A stretch of DNA of 64,000 bases, taken from NCBI RefSeq assembly GCF_030247185.1, contig NC_080571.1, positions 45,983,002-46,047,001 on the forward strand, written 5' to 3'. Positions 22,076-33,040 of this stretch are shown here, piece after piece (position 1 is the stretch's first letter; every line of letters begins with the position of its first letter). The notes beneath the pieces were generated by a model. That model worked only from the letters and a program-made list of their open reading frames with translations. It did not search any database and was not told where the DNA came from. Source of the DNA: Malaya genurostris. Lineage: Eukaryota; Arthropoda; Insecta; Diptera; Culicidae. A program made the translations under genes and the position numbers.

Positions 22076-22830
22076 TTATTCAATTGACTTATGGAAAAGC
22101 TCTGAACTCTTCATTGTAAGAGGCACTCCCCGAACACCAACCAAACGGTTCTCTAATGTAGAAGTACCTCCCCAAACGTTATTATTTGATTTTGTTTCGT
22201 AGCTGGAAGCTCCTGTTCTTCCTTTCTCCATTTCGCTCCATGTTTTGCCTGTGCTATCCCATATTGGTAACCTTCTTCTGTGTATTTTATTTTTGCAACT
22301 TTCCACCCTATGGCGTATTTCTTTCTTTAACGACATCGGCTCCAATTTGTTCCGTGTCACGCTGCCGTAGGTTCGCGTTGTGTCTGGCTTCCTTCTTGTT
22401 TCTTCCGACAAGGTCGGATTTGTTGTACGTGTCTGCAGTTGACCCTGACGGCTCTAGCCCTCCTTCACCTGTCGTCCCGCAGAATATTGGCACGGCAGGA
22501 TGGGGCAACCATTGATCGATTCCGCTTCGATTACCGCAATAATAGGAACGAACACACCAACTCCACATCGGCGAGCCACCTTTACTGTCGTAGATCTACC
22601 ATCTTTGCAAAGAGAACAAACAACAAACACAATGGTTCAAAAGGTCAACCGCCGCGGAACATGAACCCGCTCCCCGCCATCGGTTCGTCAAATATGGCAA
22701 GTTGTGTAGCCACTTTAAGGATTTGTTTTCCGCATTCGCTCGTGTCGTTTCACAGTCCGGTCACGACGTATTTGCAGTTGGAGCCTACAGCTGCCGGACA
22801 TAACTGTATCTCTTCCAACTGACTATGACT
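22076..22830. other. GC-richer block with unassigned open frames
   Basis: Between AT-rich flanks, this block has overlapping open frames on both strands: minus 22076-22411 (111 codons) and 22308-22568 (86 codons), and plus 22439-22822 (127 codons). The minus-strand peptides are rich in charged residues and could be the broken end of a retroelement protein. I find no zinc knuckle, protease, reverse transcriptase or integrase motif. Identity unknown. The flank from 22831 to 23689 shows nothing recognisable. Confidence 0.35.
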
Positions 22831-23772
22831 GAATTTAGAATCAATAAAAGCCGGATAGGTCTTGAGTCCGATAGAATGGCCTTCGGTGGATATCGCGTTT
22901 TGACACGTAGATCATCTTCTAAAAGAAGAAGCAAATAAAAATAAACATCTCAAAGCTCACTAAACTGCGAATCATTTTTGCTCATCCTAAAGAGGTTGCG
23001 TACGTTTTATTTGAGCAGAATAAATAGTAAGATTTGGTAGCGATTTAATTTTGTTTGCCAATGGTGACCGCTTCCCGTCAGGTTTGTGATTGTGCCGACG
23101 GTTGGTGAATGCTGCGGTATGAATTCAATTGCAAAAAAACATAATATGTGCGGTCATGATTGTGGTGAGTCATGCCTTCGGAGAACTAACATATTCTGGT
23201 GGTCGGGCGGTGCCACCACCGAGTAGTGGTGCCATTTTTAGAAGGGTTCATGATCAACTTTCGAAACTTATTCCAGTTTGAGATGGGGTGCTTCAGATTA
23301 GATGTTTCGATTGTACATAATTGGATTGGTGCAGAAACGAAGACTGTGTTTCATGACAAGTGAAACTAATGAGCTCTAAAGGATCTAATTTGAACCTCAC
23401 ATTAGAACGAATGAGAATTGAAACTTTGAACATATTTAGTTCATTTGATGACAAGGGCGATATTTAAATACATAAAGTGAATACAAACTTGACTAATTTG
23501 AAGAGGGTCGCCTGCTAGATTACTATTTTTTTAAACATGTGGAGAATACCGAGGCAAATATACTCACGTTTCGGTAAATTTATTATTAGCAACGTATGTC
23601 ACGCGTTTAGTGTCTTTCTTAAAGAGCAAAACATCACATCGAATCATCAATTTTTAAGATCCAATTCGCTTTCACATCTCATCCAACTCAGTTGATAAAA
23701 CAAAACCGCTTACGTTCGGGACGGAAGAAACCAAATACAGTTTTGTGTAGTGAACAATAGAACGATCTCGAA

Positions 23773-24748
23773 ATGAGCGAACCAAACAAAGAAAAGCTAC
23801 CGCCGCTACGAAAGAATACAATTATTGTTGACTTCAGGCAGTGCAAAATTCGACCTTCGATACGAGAACTTGAAGGTTTGCTTAAAGAGCAAATGCATCT
23901 TGACATTTAATGTGTACATTTACTTCAATGCAATAAGACTAATAATGTTGTTCACATCCAGTTTTATAAAGAGTTGGATGCAATTCAATTCGCAAAAGAC
24001 AATAACAATGTGCACTGTGTGGAGCACAAAAACATTAAGTACAACATTCCAGTATATATGGAAGATAGTGCTATAGAAGTGCGTGTGCATGATCTTCCCT
24101 CAAGCGTCATCGATCCTTATATTCGCAAAACTATGTCCCAGTACGGAGAGATTCTCTCTATTGGAAAAGAAAAGTGGAAGAACTTTTTCCCCGGTATTCT
24201 AAACGGCGTACGTTTGTTACGCATGCGCTTGAATAGGGCTAAGCCTTCTTATGTGACATTCGGTCAGGATACAAGAATCCCGTGCAAACCACTTGTTACC
24301 TATGACAATCAGATGGCCACATGTGAATATTGCCAAAAAGTTGTTCACTACGGTAAGTCCTGTGATAAACTGGACAAGGATGTCTCCAAAGGACAACGTT
24401 GCATCCTTCACACCAACCCCAAGCAACCCCAGTACACCTGTGACAGCCAACAACAACAATGAAGCATCCTCCTCAACGAAACCATAAGTATTATCCCCTA
24501 TAGAACAAAGTACACCAGCTACAGTTAACAACTCACCCAACGCCTGTGAAATAAGTAACGATTGTTCCGCCAATAACAGTGATGCCGAACCAATGGACGG
24601 AAGCGTGAATAGCGAACCACTGCTCCCTCTTCCTTCGCTAGATAACAGCGAAAGCGCATGGCCTCCAAGGAAAAAAAATACAAGGTTCAGCAAAAAAAAA
24701 ATATTTCAAAACGGCCGCGTTAAGCTTAAGTGCAAAAGAGCCGAATAA
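23773..24748 (+). pseudogene. Non-LTR retrotransposon ORF1 (gag-like, CCHC), frameshifted
   Basis: The frame starts MSEPNKEKLPPLRKNT at 23773 and breaks near 23905. It continues from about 23950 as FYKELDAIQFAKDNNN, with a fold of the RNA-binding kind (MEDSAIEVRVHDLPSSVIDP). A zinc knuckle follows at 24322-24363: CEYCQKVVHYGKSC, spaced C-X2-C-X4-H-X4-C. After a further shift near 24390, a Pro/Thr/Asn/Ser-rich tail ends with a Lys/Arg-rich stretch before the stop at 24746-24748. Such proteins coat the element's RNA. No ORF2 follows; only a short A-rich tail does. The segment upstream (23690-23772) may be its 5' untranslated region. Solo ORF1 fragments are common where an insertion was rearranged. 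Confidence 0.75.
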
Positions 24749-24769
24749 AAATAAATTTAAAAAAATTAA

Positions 24770-25258
24770 GATCCTTTTAAGTTAGAATTTTTAATGGAAT
24801 ATTTGTCGAATTGATTATTTAGAAAATTATCGGGGAAAATCACATCCCGCTCGGGGCACAAATGCTCACTTTTCAAGAAAGTAACAGAAAACGAATTTCA
24901 CGCTAAATCATATTCAGCGTTGGCAGCACCCTCTCAGATTTTAATAAAATTTACTGTAAATCCTGAAAAAATGTTAAAAAGTTAGTCGAGTTTTTAAATA
25001 AAAAAAAATCAAAAATTCTAAAATTTTGAAAAATATCGATTTTAGAAAATTTACATAAAAACTCCATTTTTGATTTGAATGAAATTTTGTTCCAAGATAG
25101 GTAATTATGTTTCCTACTTACCGTCAAAAATTAAAGTTGGGCACTTTTAATGAAGTAAAATAGTTCCATTAAAATATGAAAGTTTCTTTAAAATCTGATA
25201 TGATGCTGCCAACATTTGTTAGAGTTGGTCCGAAATTCGTCAGAAACAACATATTAAA
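24770..25258. other. AT-rich spacer, no gene recognised
   Basis: Only AT-rich sequence is seen. There is a short motif (GTTGGTCCGAAATTCGTCA near 25224) loosely like one near 1741. No reading frame of interest is seen. Confidence 0.5.
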
Positions 25259-25979
25259 GGGTAATTTTCTAAGAGGTATTAGATTAGATTTAAAAAAAAT
25301 ACGAGAAAACTGATGAAATCTTTATTGGAATCGATAGAATGATTTAATGTTTGAAGATGATTTCAAGTAAATGTTGGCTACGGCTCCGCTTTAGATGTCC
25401 CAGGCGCAAGATCCAATTTTGGCACACTCACTCCAACATATCGGCCGGTATTTCACGAATAAATGCTTCAATACTGGATTCCAGTGCATCAATCGTTGCA
25501 TGTAGACATGAGCCTTAACATGGCCCCTCAAGAAATAGTCCAAAGGCGTTACATCACACGATCCAGGTGATCAATTGACGGGCCCAAAACGTGAGAAAAA
25601 CTGTTCACCGAAGGTGGCTCTCAATTTGGTCATTGTTTCGCGTGCCGTGTGGTATGTGGCACCGTCTTGTTGAAACCACATGTCAAGTATGTCCAATTCT
25701 TCCATTTGGAGCAAAAAAATCGTCAATCAGCGCTCGCCATTCACAGTAACGTTCCCCCACCTTTGAAGAAGTACGGCCCGATGATGTCACCGCCCCCTAA
25801 CCGAGCAAGATTTTTGATAGTAAAATTTAATAATTTGCCAGCGTTGTTCGTTCATAAGTCGATTCATGATTAGATTAGAGTCCAAACTGAACAAGTATGA
25901 CAATTACACAAGACACGATTCACGTGTGATCTGTCAAAAACAGTGTTGTCGAAAAGATACCAACATAAAAAAATCACCC
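25259..25979 (-). mobile_element. Internally deleted Tc1/mariner element (D41D spacing), copy 1
   Basis: The ends start GGGTAATTTTCTAAGAGG on the left and, read inverted from 25979, GGGTGATTTTTTATG on the right. On the minus strand, the C-terminal transposase part reads FQQDGATYHTARETMTKLR (second Asp), then VTPLDYFLRGHVKAHVY (third Asp), with 41 residues between them by my count and one in-frame stop. The N-terminal DNA-binding region and first Asp are missing, although the start-side untranslated region is kept (shared with 48536-49196). The copy is 721 bp, about half the expected length, and non-autonomous. The spacing is that reported for the rosa/DD41D lineage. Confidence 0.75.
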
Positions 25980-26689
25980 ATTAGAATACTATTTGCTATT
26001 AACTGGTTGATTATTATTTGAGGAAGATGTTTTTCTTTTCACGAACGAATAATTATATAGTCCCGAAACCGCATAAAAAAATTTACCATAACTTTGCGGA
26101 GCTAAAGAGTCCCCGACACTTTTTACAAAACTTAAAATCGAAAAAGGTGGATGGGTAACGTCAGAGACATAACTGGATAACGTGAATACGAACAAAACTA
26201 ACACGCTTCTTTCACACTTCCGAATATCGATGATTGCTTTGATTAGTTGATTTACATATAAGCGAAAATAAAAGTAATAATGCTTTATGGCAATAAGCCT
26301 GGTTCTAGAAATATCCTTTTATGTGCATCAAATCATTATCAAATTGGCGCTTGCGATCTGCATTCGATGTTTTTGTTAGCAAAAATACAATAAACACAGA
26401 ACGCACTCTTCCACGATTTTTTAATATGCTAGTGATTTTATTTTAATGGAAGCCAATATTGCAATCAGATCATTGAGATTTATTTCATGGTTCTTGGAGA
26501 AACCTTCTAAAAAATAATCAAGCACTCTGTTTAAATATCAGTATCGCTGCCAATATTTTGCGATCCTCTATACATTCGTAGAGCGGTAGTGCTCAAACCT
26601 TTAAGCACCTCAACAAAGTCCCTATGCAAAAATTTGAACCGAATCGGGTATGGGAAAGTGGTAGTGCCCGGTGGTTCAAGTTTGAGAGT
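25980..26689. other. No gene recognised
   Basis: This is AT-rich sequence with short frames only; nothing could be assigned. Confidence 0.5.
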
Positions 26690-27140
26690 TTTTTATTTTG
26701 AAAAATCACCATAGACGGGACAATTCTAAGACATTTTCATCAAAAACTGTCTTGTGTTGCCAAATGTCTTAGAATTGTTTGAATCGTCGAGATCTAGTGT
26801 CATCTAGAAATTTTTCTTTTGGAAAAATATCGACTGGGATTTTGAGATTTTCGAAGTCGAATATTTTTTGATACCAAATGTTTTATGTTACCAAATGTTT
26901 TATGATATGAAACTTCGATTTTTTTTTTTAAATATCGACTCCTGGGGTGAAACATTTTGAGATGATACCGAATGAGGCAGTTTCCCAGGGTCTAGATTTT
27001 ACAAAAAAAAAAAACATTTTTTTTTCAAAATAACACAAAATCTCGACGTTTCGTGTAACTCAGAGATATTTGGCACAAAAAAATGCGATTTAGGTTATTT
27101 GGCACAAAAAAAAAATGCGATTTCCTCAGAGAAAGAATCA
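26690..27140. repeat. Degenerate dispersed repeat block
   Basis: Units of the 'catttggcat / cgatttcgagatttt' family are seen again (for example TTGCCAAATGTCTTAGAATT and GAGATTTTCGAAGTCGAA), with direct repeats such as ATTTGGCACAAAAAAA given twice near 27069 and 27098. Confidence 0.5.
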
Positions 27141-27719
27141 GTAACGGCCCTGAAATGGGCCTTTTTTGACAAAAAACGTTAGTAGAAAAACGCTAAGTTA
27201 ATCTAGTGTGTCAAGTGTAGAAACCAATTTCGCTTCAAATATATATTCTTTTAATTATTACTTGTATGATATTATATATCATAACTTACAATATAACTTT
27301 CAGTAAAAATATGAATTTGTGAGAAAATATCACCTTAATAATTTTTTTTTTCACATGGAACAGTATTATTCAAAGTCTTATCAATTGTAACAGTTATGAA
27401 TTCAATTATGATTGTTGATAATAGTTGTGACCCAATGCACCACCCGGTGCCTTGGATCACATGTCACCAAATTTTCAGGTTCAATTTTTATGTAGACAAT
27501 ACAAAAGAATCTGTTTACAAAGAACTCACGATGAAATTAAGGAAGCATACTAAACTGCCAGAGTGTGGAATGTTTGAGTACCTTTCATTTACAGTTATAA
27601 AAAAGTGTCAAGTGAAAAACAGCCCCCTAGGCTGCCAACTCTCTCCAATCGGAGATAGTGATCAAAAACTCCGAAAAAAGGAGCTAGCTTCATTCTTGCT
27701 AGTTATCTAATCGGAAACA

Positions 27720-28745
27720 CAACACGGTTTTATGCCAAAATGATCAACTACAACGAACTTATTGTCTTATACATCTTTTATAATTCGATTCCTACAAGCG
27801 CGTCTTCAAGTTGACGCTATCTATACGGATTTCTCCGCAGCCTTCGCCAAGATAAACCACCAAATTGCAGTTGCTAAACTCGAAAAACTTGGATTCAGTT
27901 GATCTTTACTCAACTGGCTTCAATCATATCTTATTGGTCGGGAAATGTTAGTGAAAATCGGTGAATGCACTACAATACCGTTTGCTGTAGGTTCTGGAGT
28001 CCCTTAAGGCAGTCACTTGGGACCATCTTTCTATTGAAATGCCACAAACTATCTTTCGCAGATGATTTTAAGCTATATCATCTAGTAAGATCGCCCGACG
28101 GCACTATATTTTCACAGTCACAGCTTGAATCATTCTGTTCCAATATCTTCGATTTTCATTTATCTCGAAACATGATTAAACGATTGTTTCATAGTCACCT
28201 TTCCGGTTTGGGATTTGTCTGGAACCATTAATATTTTATTTTCACTCAACCCCCATTCCGTCTCTCCATCATCTTCATTTGAAACTAACTAGATTCGCTC
28301 GCCTAAATTAACCTGGTCGTTATTTCCTCTTTTTTCTGTCTTCCACCATCCATTTCTATCTACATGCCGATTCTAACCTCGTCGTTTTTTTTCTGTCTTC
28401 CACCATCTTTTTAATAACTAATTAGACCTACATGCTGATTCCAACCCGTCGTTCGTTTTCGCTCGTTAAGCACCCCCTGCACCAACCCTTGTTTTCAATT
28501 TACCTAACCACTTTTCTCCTCTCTCTCTCATCTTCTAAGTAAGAGCACTATTACTGACCTGTTATGCTTGGTGTCATCAACTAGTTATAGTGTTATAAAT
28601 TTAGTTTTAACTGATAGTTTTAATTGTAGTGTTAGGCCTAAATGTAATCTGTTGATACAAATGATGAGGAGGTTTTATGCCTGCTGGAGAGACAGATTGC
28701 CAAATTTCATCTCCACCGGGCTTTTCTCTGCTCCAAATAAATAAA
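27720..28745 (+). pseudogene. Jockey-type reverse transcriptase relic with 3' end
   Basis: Decayed reverse-transcriptase motifs are readable in order: QHGFMPK with STTTNLL (finger region), IYTDFSAAFAKINHQIAV (motif A, second catalytic position altered), LNWLQSYLIGRE, then VGSGVP-stop-GSHLGP (motif B with an in-frame stop) and SFADDFKLYHL (motif C). Stops and frameshifts interrupt it. A non-coding 3' region follows and ends in AATAAATAAATA near 28740. The upstream piece from 27396 has an open frame of 104 codons that I cannot assign. This copy is older than the one at 11-13.6 kb. Confidence 0.75.
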
Positions 28746-28828
28746 TATATTCAAGATTCAATGAATAGATTTTTGAATAATTCCTCAGTAATATTTATGC
28801 AAATATAAGTAATAGGAAAAAGGCATAA

Positions 28829-28862
28829 CCACACTACTAGGTGGATTAAAACAGGTTTTTTT
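28829..28862 (-). repeat. End motif of a large dispersed repeat (inverted)
   Basis: The inverse of CCTGTTTTAATCCACCTAG followed by TGGTGTAATGATGCCTTTC is seen. Plus-strand copies are at 29301, 53915, 55190 and, more diverged, 60910. It marks the border of a repeat family common in this window. Confidence 0.55.
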
Positions 28863-28945
28863 GGTTTTATGAAATAGTTCGTGAGATTTTGAAAATACTC
28901 AATCGGTAAGATTCTCTTTGTTTAAGCACATCCTAAATATCTTAG

Positions 28946-29040
28946 AGCTTGAGAATAAAGAACATGTCATTGATGTACAAATTAAAAAGAAGAGGTGCTA
29001 AGCGATAGCCCTGAGGTAAGCCTGCCAAATCACAACAGGA
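28946..29040 (-). pseudogene. Reverse transcriptase motif B fragment
   Basis: On the minus strand the translation contains LAGLPQGYRLAPLLFNLY followed by IND, the motif-B region of a non-LTR reverse transcriptase. Only about 30 codons survive. It is a separate lineage from the jockey-type relic just upstream, whose motif B is GVPQGSHLGP. Confidence 0.65.
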
Positions 29041-29299
29041 AGCAATATTTTCCTTATTAAGAGGGTTCACATGTGTAAAGTTTTCGAAAAATCGATTTTT
29101 TAGACATTTTTCACTTTTTTAGGATATAGCTTCATTGAATTCATGTATTGCAGAACAAATGTGAGTCTCCAATAAAAAGTTCTTTAAACGCGGTTTTTTC
29201 GAAAATGTATTTTTTCATTCAGGGGGCAGTATTGAAACAAATCTACTTCACGGATTGATTTGAAATTTTTACTGACTCATTTATAGAGTTAACTAAACT

Positions 29300-29678
29300 T
29301 GCTTAATCCACCTAATGGTGTAATGATGCCTTTCTCATATCAATCATACCAGCATATATAATACTGTGGTATTCTTCAAAATAATTTTCTTCCATTTTTG
29401 AAAAAATAACCGGAATCGGTTTATCTGACCGTCTACTGATGACTACCGATTGGAGTAGTTTTGGAACCAATTTAGAATTGGTACAATGGTATAACAATTT
29501 TTACACACTTTGCCCCATAATTCCGGATCCGGAAGTGGGATCAAGATGAAATTAAAAATTCCGTATGGGACCACATTACCTTTCATTTGAACCAAAGTTT
29601 GTGAAAATCGGTCAAACCATTGCTGAGAAAAGTGAATGAGATCCATTTGGGAAAATATGACAACTATTTTCGGTGCTA
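29300..29678 (+). repeat. Dispersed repeat with 'ccggaaccggaag' units
   Basis: It starts at the TTAATCCACCTAATGGTG end motif and contains 'ttccggatccggaagtgggatc' and 'gaaaatcggtcaaaccattgctgag' segments. It is interrupted by the mariner at 29679 and continues after it to about 31030. Confidence 0.6.
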
Positions 29679-30596
29679 ACCCATGGATGAATAAGTCCCG
29701 AGACTAAAGCAGAGATGGCGCTCGTAGTAAACCAGTAACCACGTCTTTCTAGAGTACTAACCTTTGCTTGAAACGGGTCAAAGTTTTAAGTCGATCCGAC
29801 CAGAAACAGCTGAGTTATCGAGGTTGGAGTAAAGTCGTTTTGTAGTTTGTTTAAAAAATGGAAAACCCGAGTTTCGTGTTTTAATAAAACATTGTTTTTT
29901 AATGGGTAAAAACACCGTGCAAACGAAACAATGGATTGAACAATGTTATCCGGACTCTTGTCCATTAAAAGCAACGATTTGTCGGTGGTTCGCCTAGTTT
30001 AAACGTGGTCGTACCGACTCAAATGACGCGGAACGCTCGGGTAGACCTGTGGAAGCCGTTACACCGGAAAATGTGAGTGAAGTGACAAAAATTATAATGA
30101 AAGATCGTCAAGTGAAGCTCCGTGAGATTGCTGAGATGACACAGATATCATATGGAAGTGTATTTACTATCCTTCATGAAAAATTGAGCATGAAAAAGGT
30201 TTTTTCTAAGTGGGCGCCGCGATTGCTTTCGATGGAATAAAAACACCCTGCCACAAGTCGATGAAAACAATGGCGAAATTGAACGAATTGGGCTTTTATC
30301 TGCTTTCCCACCCCTCATACTCGCAAGATTTAGACCCCAGTGACTACTGGCTCTTTGCTGATCTTAGAAAAATGCTCCAGGGAAAAAGATTTGGCTCAAA
30401 TGAGGAGGTCATCGCTGAAACTGAAGCTTATTTTGAAGTGAAAGATAATTTTTTTATAAACATGGTATTGAAAAATTGGAAAAACGTTGGAACCATTGTA
30501 TCACCCTAAAAGGTGATAATGTTGATGAATAAAATAAAATTTTGCAAAAAAAATGTTGTTTCCATTGTTAGTCTCGGGACTTATTGATCCATGTGT
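29679..30596 (+). mobile_element. Internally deleted mariner, 918 bp
   Basis: The terminal inverted repeats begin ACCCATGGATGAATAAGTCC and match over 29 bp with two differences. TA lies at both borders (29677-29678 and 30597-30598). A complete element of this type is about 1.3 kb, so roughly 0.4 kb is missing from the middle. Relics of the same family are at 33558-33945 and 42160-43025. Confidence 0.88.
29858..30509 (+). pseudogene. mariner transposase lacking the central catalytic region
   Basis: The N-terminal helix-turn-helix is readable (TKQWIEQCYPDSCPLKATIC, RSGRPVEAVTPENVSEVTKI and IAEMTQISYGSVFTILHEKL) up to KWAPRLLSME. The sequence then jumps at about 30240 to TPCHKSMKTMAKLNELGF and LDPSDYWLFADLRKMLQGKR, ending near 30509. 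The first and second catalytic Asp are lost in the deletion; the third remains. Stops are also present near the start (TAATAA) and inside the first half. It cannot encode a working enzyme, but the intact ends could be moved by one supplied elsewhere. Confidence 0.85.
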
Positions 30597-31030
30597 TAGG
30601 ATAGCCGAAATCAGTTTGTTTGTCCGTCTACTGATAATGACTATCGAATAGAGTAGTTTTGAGGTCAGTTTTGAATATTTTTTTACGTTTTTTGTTTCGA
30701 CCTCTAAATAATGGTATAAAATTTTTAACGCACTTTACCCTATAATTTCGGTAGCGGAAGTCGAGTCCAAAACTTCTGAATAAAGTTTTGTATAGGATCA
30801 TAAGATTATTCATTTCAATTTAGGTTTGTAAAAGCCGATCGCGCCATCTCTGAAAATAGTGAGAGAGTAATTTGAAATTTAATTTTTTACACTAATCACC
30901 CTATAATTCCGAATCCGGATATCGGATCCAGATGAAATTTAAAAGTTTTATGAAGAATCCTACGACCTAAGTTAATCTAAGTTTGTAAAAATCGGCCACG
31001 CCATCTCTGAGAAAAGTTAGTAAACATGAA
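30597..31030 (+). repeat. Dispersed repeat with 'ccggaaccggaag' units (continued)
   Basis: About two degenerate units follow: 'cactttaccctataatttcggtagcggaag', 'aaagccgatcgcgccatctctgaaaa', and again at 30897-31015. It is the continuation of 29300-29678. Confidence 0.55.
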
Positions 31031-31035
31031 TTTTG

Positions 31036-31134
31036 TTTACGTTTCATCTTAGACTCATCAGTGCATAGCAGTTCAAATTGAACTGCTTAATGCAAAACTC
31101 GGCAGTTGAATTTGAACCGATAAGCAGACGTAAA
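31036..31134 (-). ncRNA. Predicted hammerhead ribozyme (stem III open), copy B
   Basis: On the minus strand, UUUACGU (31134-31128) pairs with ACGUAAA (31042-31036). The cleavage triplet is GUC with C17 at 31127. Stem I has the same start as copy A (UGC/GCA, then a U-U mismatch) and extends for more than 20 pairs with a few mismatches, closed by a loop around TTTTGCATTAA. The core CUGAUGA is at 31061-31055. Stem II is GUC/GAU with one G-U pair and loop UAA, followed by GAAA. All invariant core bases are kept. Confidence 0.78.
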
Positions 31135-31250
31135 GTTTCTGCTATTTGCAGAACACTTTTTGTTTGAAACGTAAGTGGCATGTCTAAGCTGACGTGCGGA
31201 ACGAAAACGGATTTTTGATTCTAATTAGCCGATTCAGGTTTGGCATTTAG

Positions 31251-31463
31251 GGGTAAGCCTAATTTTGTGCTTAGGGTACATAACCGTTTTGAATTTTGTT
31301 ACGTTTCGCCTTAGACTCATCAGTGCATGACAGTTCGAATTGGACTGCTTGATGCAAAATTCGGCAGTTCAATTTGAACTGCTTTACACTGATGAGTCAA
31401 AGACGAAACGTAAACAAAATTCAAAACGGTTATGTGGCCCAAGGACAAAATTAGGCTTACCCG
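31251..31463. repeat. 213-bp foldback with ribozyme cores in both arms
   Basis: The left arm 31251-31325 (GGGTAAGCCTAATTTTGTGC onward) and the right arm 31387-31462 are inverted repeats of about 75 bp with roughly seven differences. Each arm includes CTGATGAGTC...GAAACGT. The TTTACGTC strand needed for cleavage is missing, so neither core forms a full ribozyme here. Confidence 0.72.
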
Positions 31464-32105
31464 TAAATTAGTAAATATTTTATTTCTTCGGAGCATTTTG
31501 CCCCGTAACTCCGGAACCACCAGTCAGAACTAAACTAGATTCAAGGATTTTGTATGGGACCATGGGAGCTATCATTTGAATTTAAGTTTGTGAAAATCGG
31601 TTCAGCCATCGCCGAGAAAAGGTAGTAACAAGACCAACTAGAATTATCGTCTTAATTGAGTCAAAATCAAGCGTCTCAGCTAAAAAAAAAAGATTTATTA
31701 GGTTCTTTTAAAATATAGAAACTTCTTACCATAAACACATTTCGTTGACTGTTTTCTGGCACCACTGCGCTGCTCGGCTAGGAAAAAAAACAAGAGAAGT
31801 GAAAAATCTCATTTCATTGCCGACATTGATTCGCAGTCCCGATTTAGCTTCAAAGTTATTCATAGAACTGTGCAGCTGGAGAAGACTTTTAGCACCAGCA
31901 AGATGATGGTGGTATTGGCGGCGACGGCGACGGCGACGACGACGACAACAACGCGAACAACGGTTTATGTTTTTTGTTCCTTTTCAAAGAGGCTATAGCA
32001 AAGCGAAGACCGGGGATTAGCGGGCAAGTGAAGGTGCGAATTGAAATAGTGGATCACATTGACACAGGATTTGAATATTTGAATTAAAATTATGTTTCCA
32101 ATAAC
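31464..32105. other. Repeat remnant and CGA/CGG microsatellite
   Basis: 31480-31640 holds another 'ccgtaactccggaaccacc...gaaaatcggttcagccatcgccgag' unit. 31905-31955 is a (GGC)n/(GAC)n trinucleotide run. The remainder is moderate-GC sequence without a recognised gene. Confidence 0.45.
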
Positions 32106-32109
32106 AACT

Positions 32110-32215
32110 CTGACGTTTCTTCGTGGTTCGTCTTCGGATTTGTCAGTGCATATCAGCTTAAACCGAACTTTTCGTGCAACTTAGCAGACGCAAAGTTAAA
32201 CTTCACTTAAAATAC
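32110..32215 (-). repeat. Decayed hammerhead repeat
   Basis: Read on the minus strand, AACTTTGCGTCTGCTAAG keeps the cleavage side, and TATGCACTGACAAATCCG shows a mutated core (CTGATGA changed to CTGACAA). GACGAAC is also altered. It should be inactive. Confidence 0.55.
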
Positions 32216-32919
32216 TATTTTTAGCCAGTTCAGATAATGATGTTTCACGTCCCAACGAAAATATCCGAAACTCAAATCCAGTGACATCATTTGCCCCGTT
32301 ACCCTCTCGGTTCAGTTATCTACACCGATAGCACAGCTCTAAGCATCGCAATGCGCGCGTGTTCTCTGTTGTTGACATCCGTGCGTGAAGCTTACGAACG
32401 ACTCGTAATTACTTTTATATCCGGAAATTGAGCCTTTATATTACTGCACAGTGGTTCTCGGCAAAGTCAAACTTTTGTACTGTCATCAGCGTTAATTTCA
32501 ATTCAAAAATAGCTTACCCGTCAGACACTTTATGTGGTTGATCAAATTGAGGGTTAGAATATTTTTATTTTTACAACAAAAAAACCGCTAGTCGAGAACC
32601 CACTGTGCCCTGGTCGATGTCCGTTGTTGCCGTGAAGGTCAACAACACACGACGGCTCCTGATTCGGTTCGTTTCTGGTCAGCTTGAGTGTATCACTCTC
32701 GAATCGCCGCCGCAGCACAGACCACAACATTTAGTGTAAGCACTCGGTTGGGAATTGATTCCGATCCGTCCGAATTAGTGAGCGGTATGGTGGAAGAAGA
32801 GTGGATACGATGGGGATAAGAGCCTCAGGATCGATGCCCATACGTCATTGTGGGTCCATTCGTGCATGTTTCACAATGCGACCTCTGCTCTGCGCTGTGT
32901 GTGTGTGTCTGATGTTCTT

Positions 32920-33040
32920 GCTATTCGGTATAAATTAGCCCCCCGAAGTGAGTTTCATGCGGTTGTAAGTGTGTTAGTGTCGATAGTTATCGTGCACTTT
33001 TGACTGTGGTTGTACGCGATCAGTTAAGCTAATGGCATAT
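32920..33040 (+). promoter_or_regulatory. Possible TATA-type core promoter
   Basis: GGTATAAATTAG at about 32929 is a good TATA box inside a GC-richer, non-repetitive stretch (about 32300-33060). About 30 bp downstream lie TTTCATGCGG and GTGTTAGTGTCGATAG, and GCGATCAGTTAAG follows at about 33018. No first exon or open frame could be tied to it, so a chance match is quite possible. Confidence 0.25.

Larger units (their letters stand above)
31031..31463. mobile_element. Head-to-tail hammerhead repeat unit ending in a foldback
   Basis: A first unit starts at GAATTTTGTTTACGTTTC (31028) and contains a complete predicted ribozyme. About 261 bp later the same start sequence recurs (31291) with a second ribozyme core at 31301-31325. 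The second unit then turns back on itself (listed separately). The spacer carries 'ctaagctgacgtgc', 'gccgattcaggtttggcattt' and 'aagcctaattttgtgcttagg', which also occur in the unit at 35.7-36.0 kb. No protein is encoded. Confidence 0.65.

Noticed and set aside
22308..22568. Possible LTR-retrotransposon gag or pol piece
   Set aside because: It looks coding-like in composition, but no diagnostic motif (zinc knuckle, DTG/DSG protease, YxDD, integrase HHCC) could be found.
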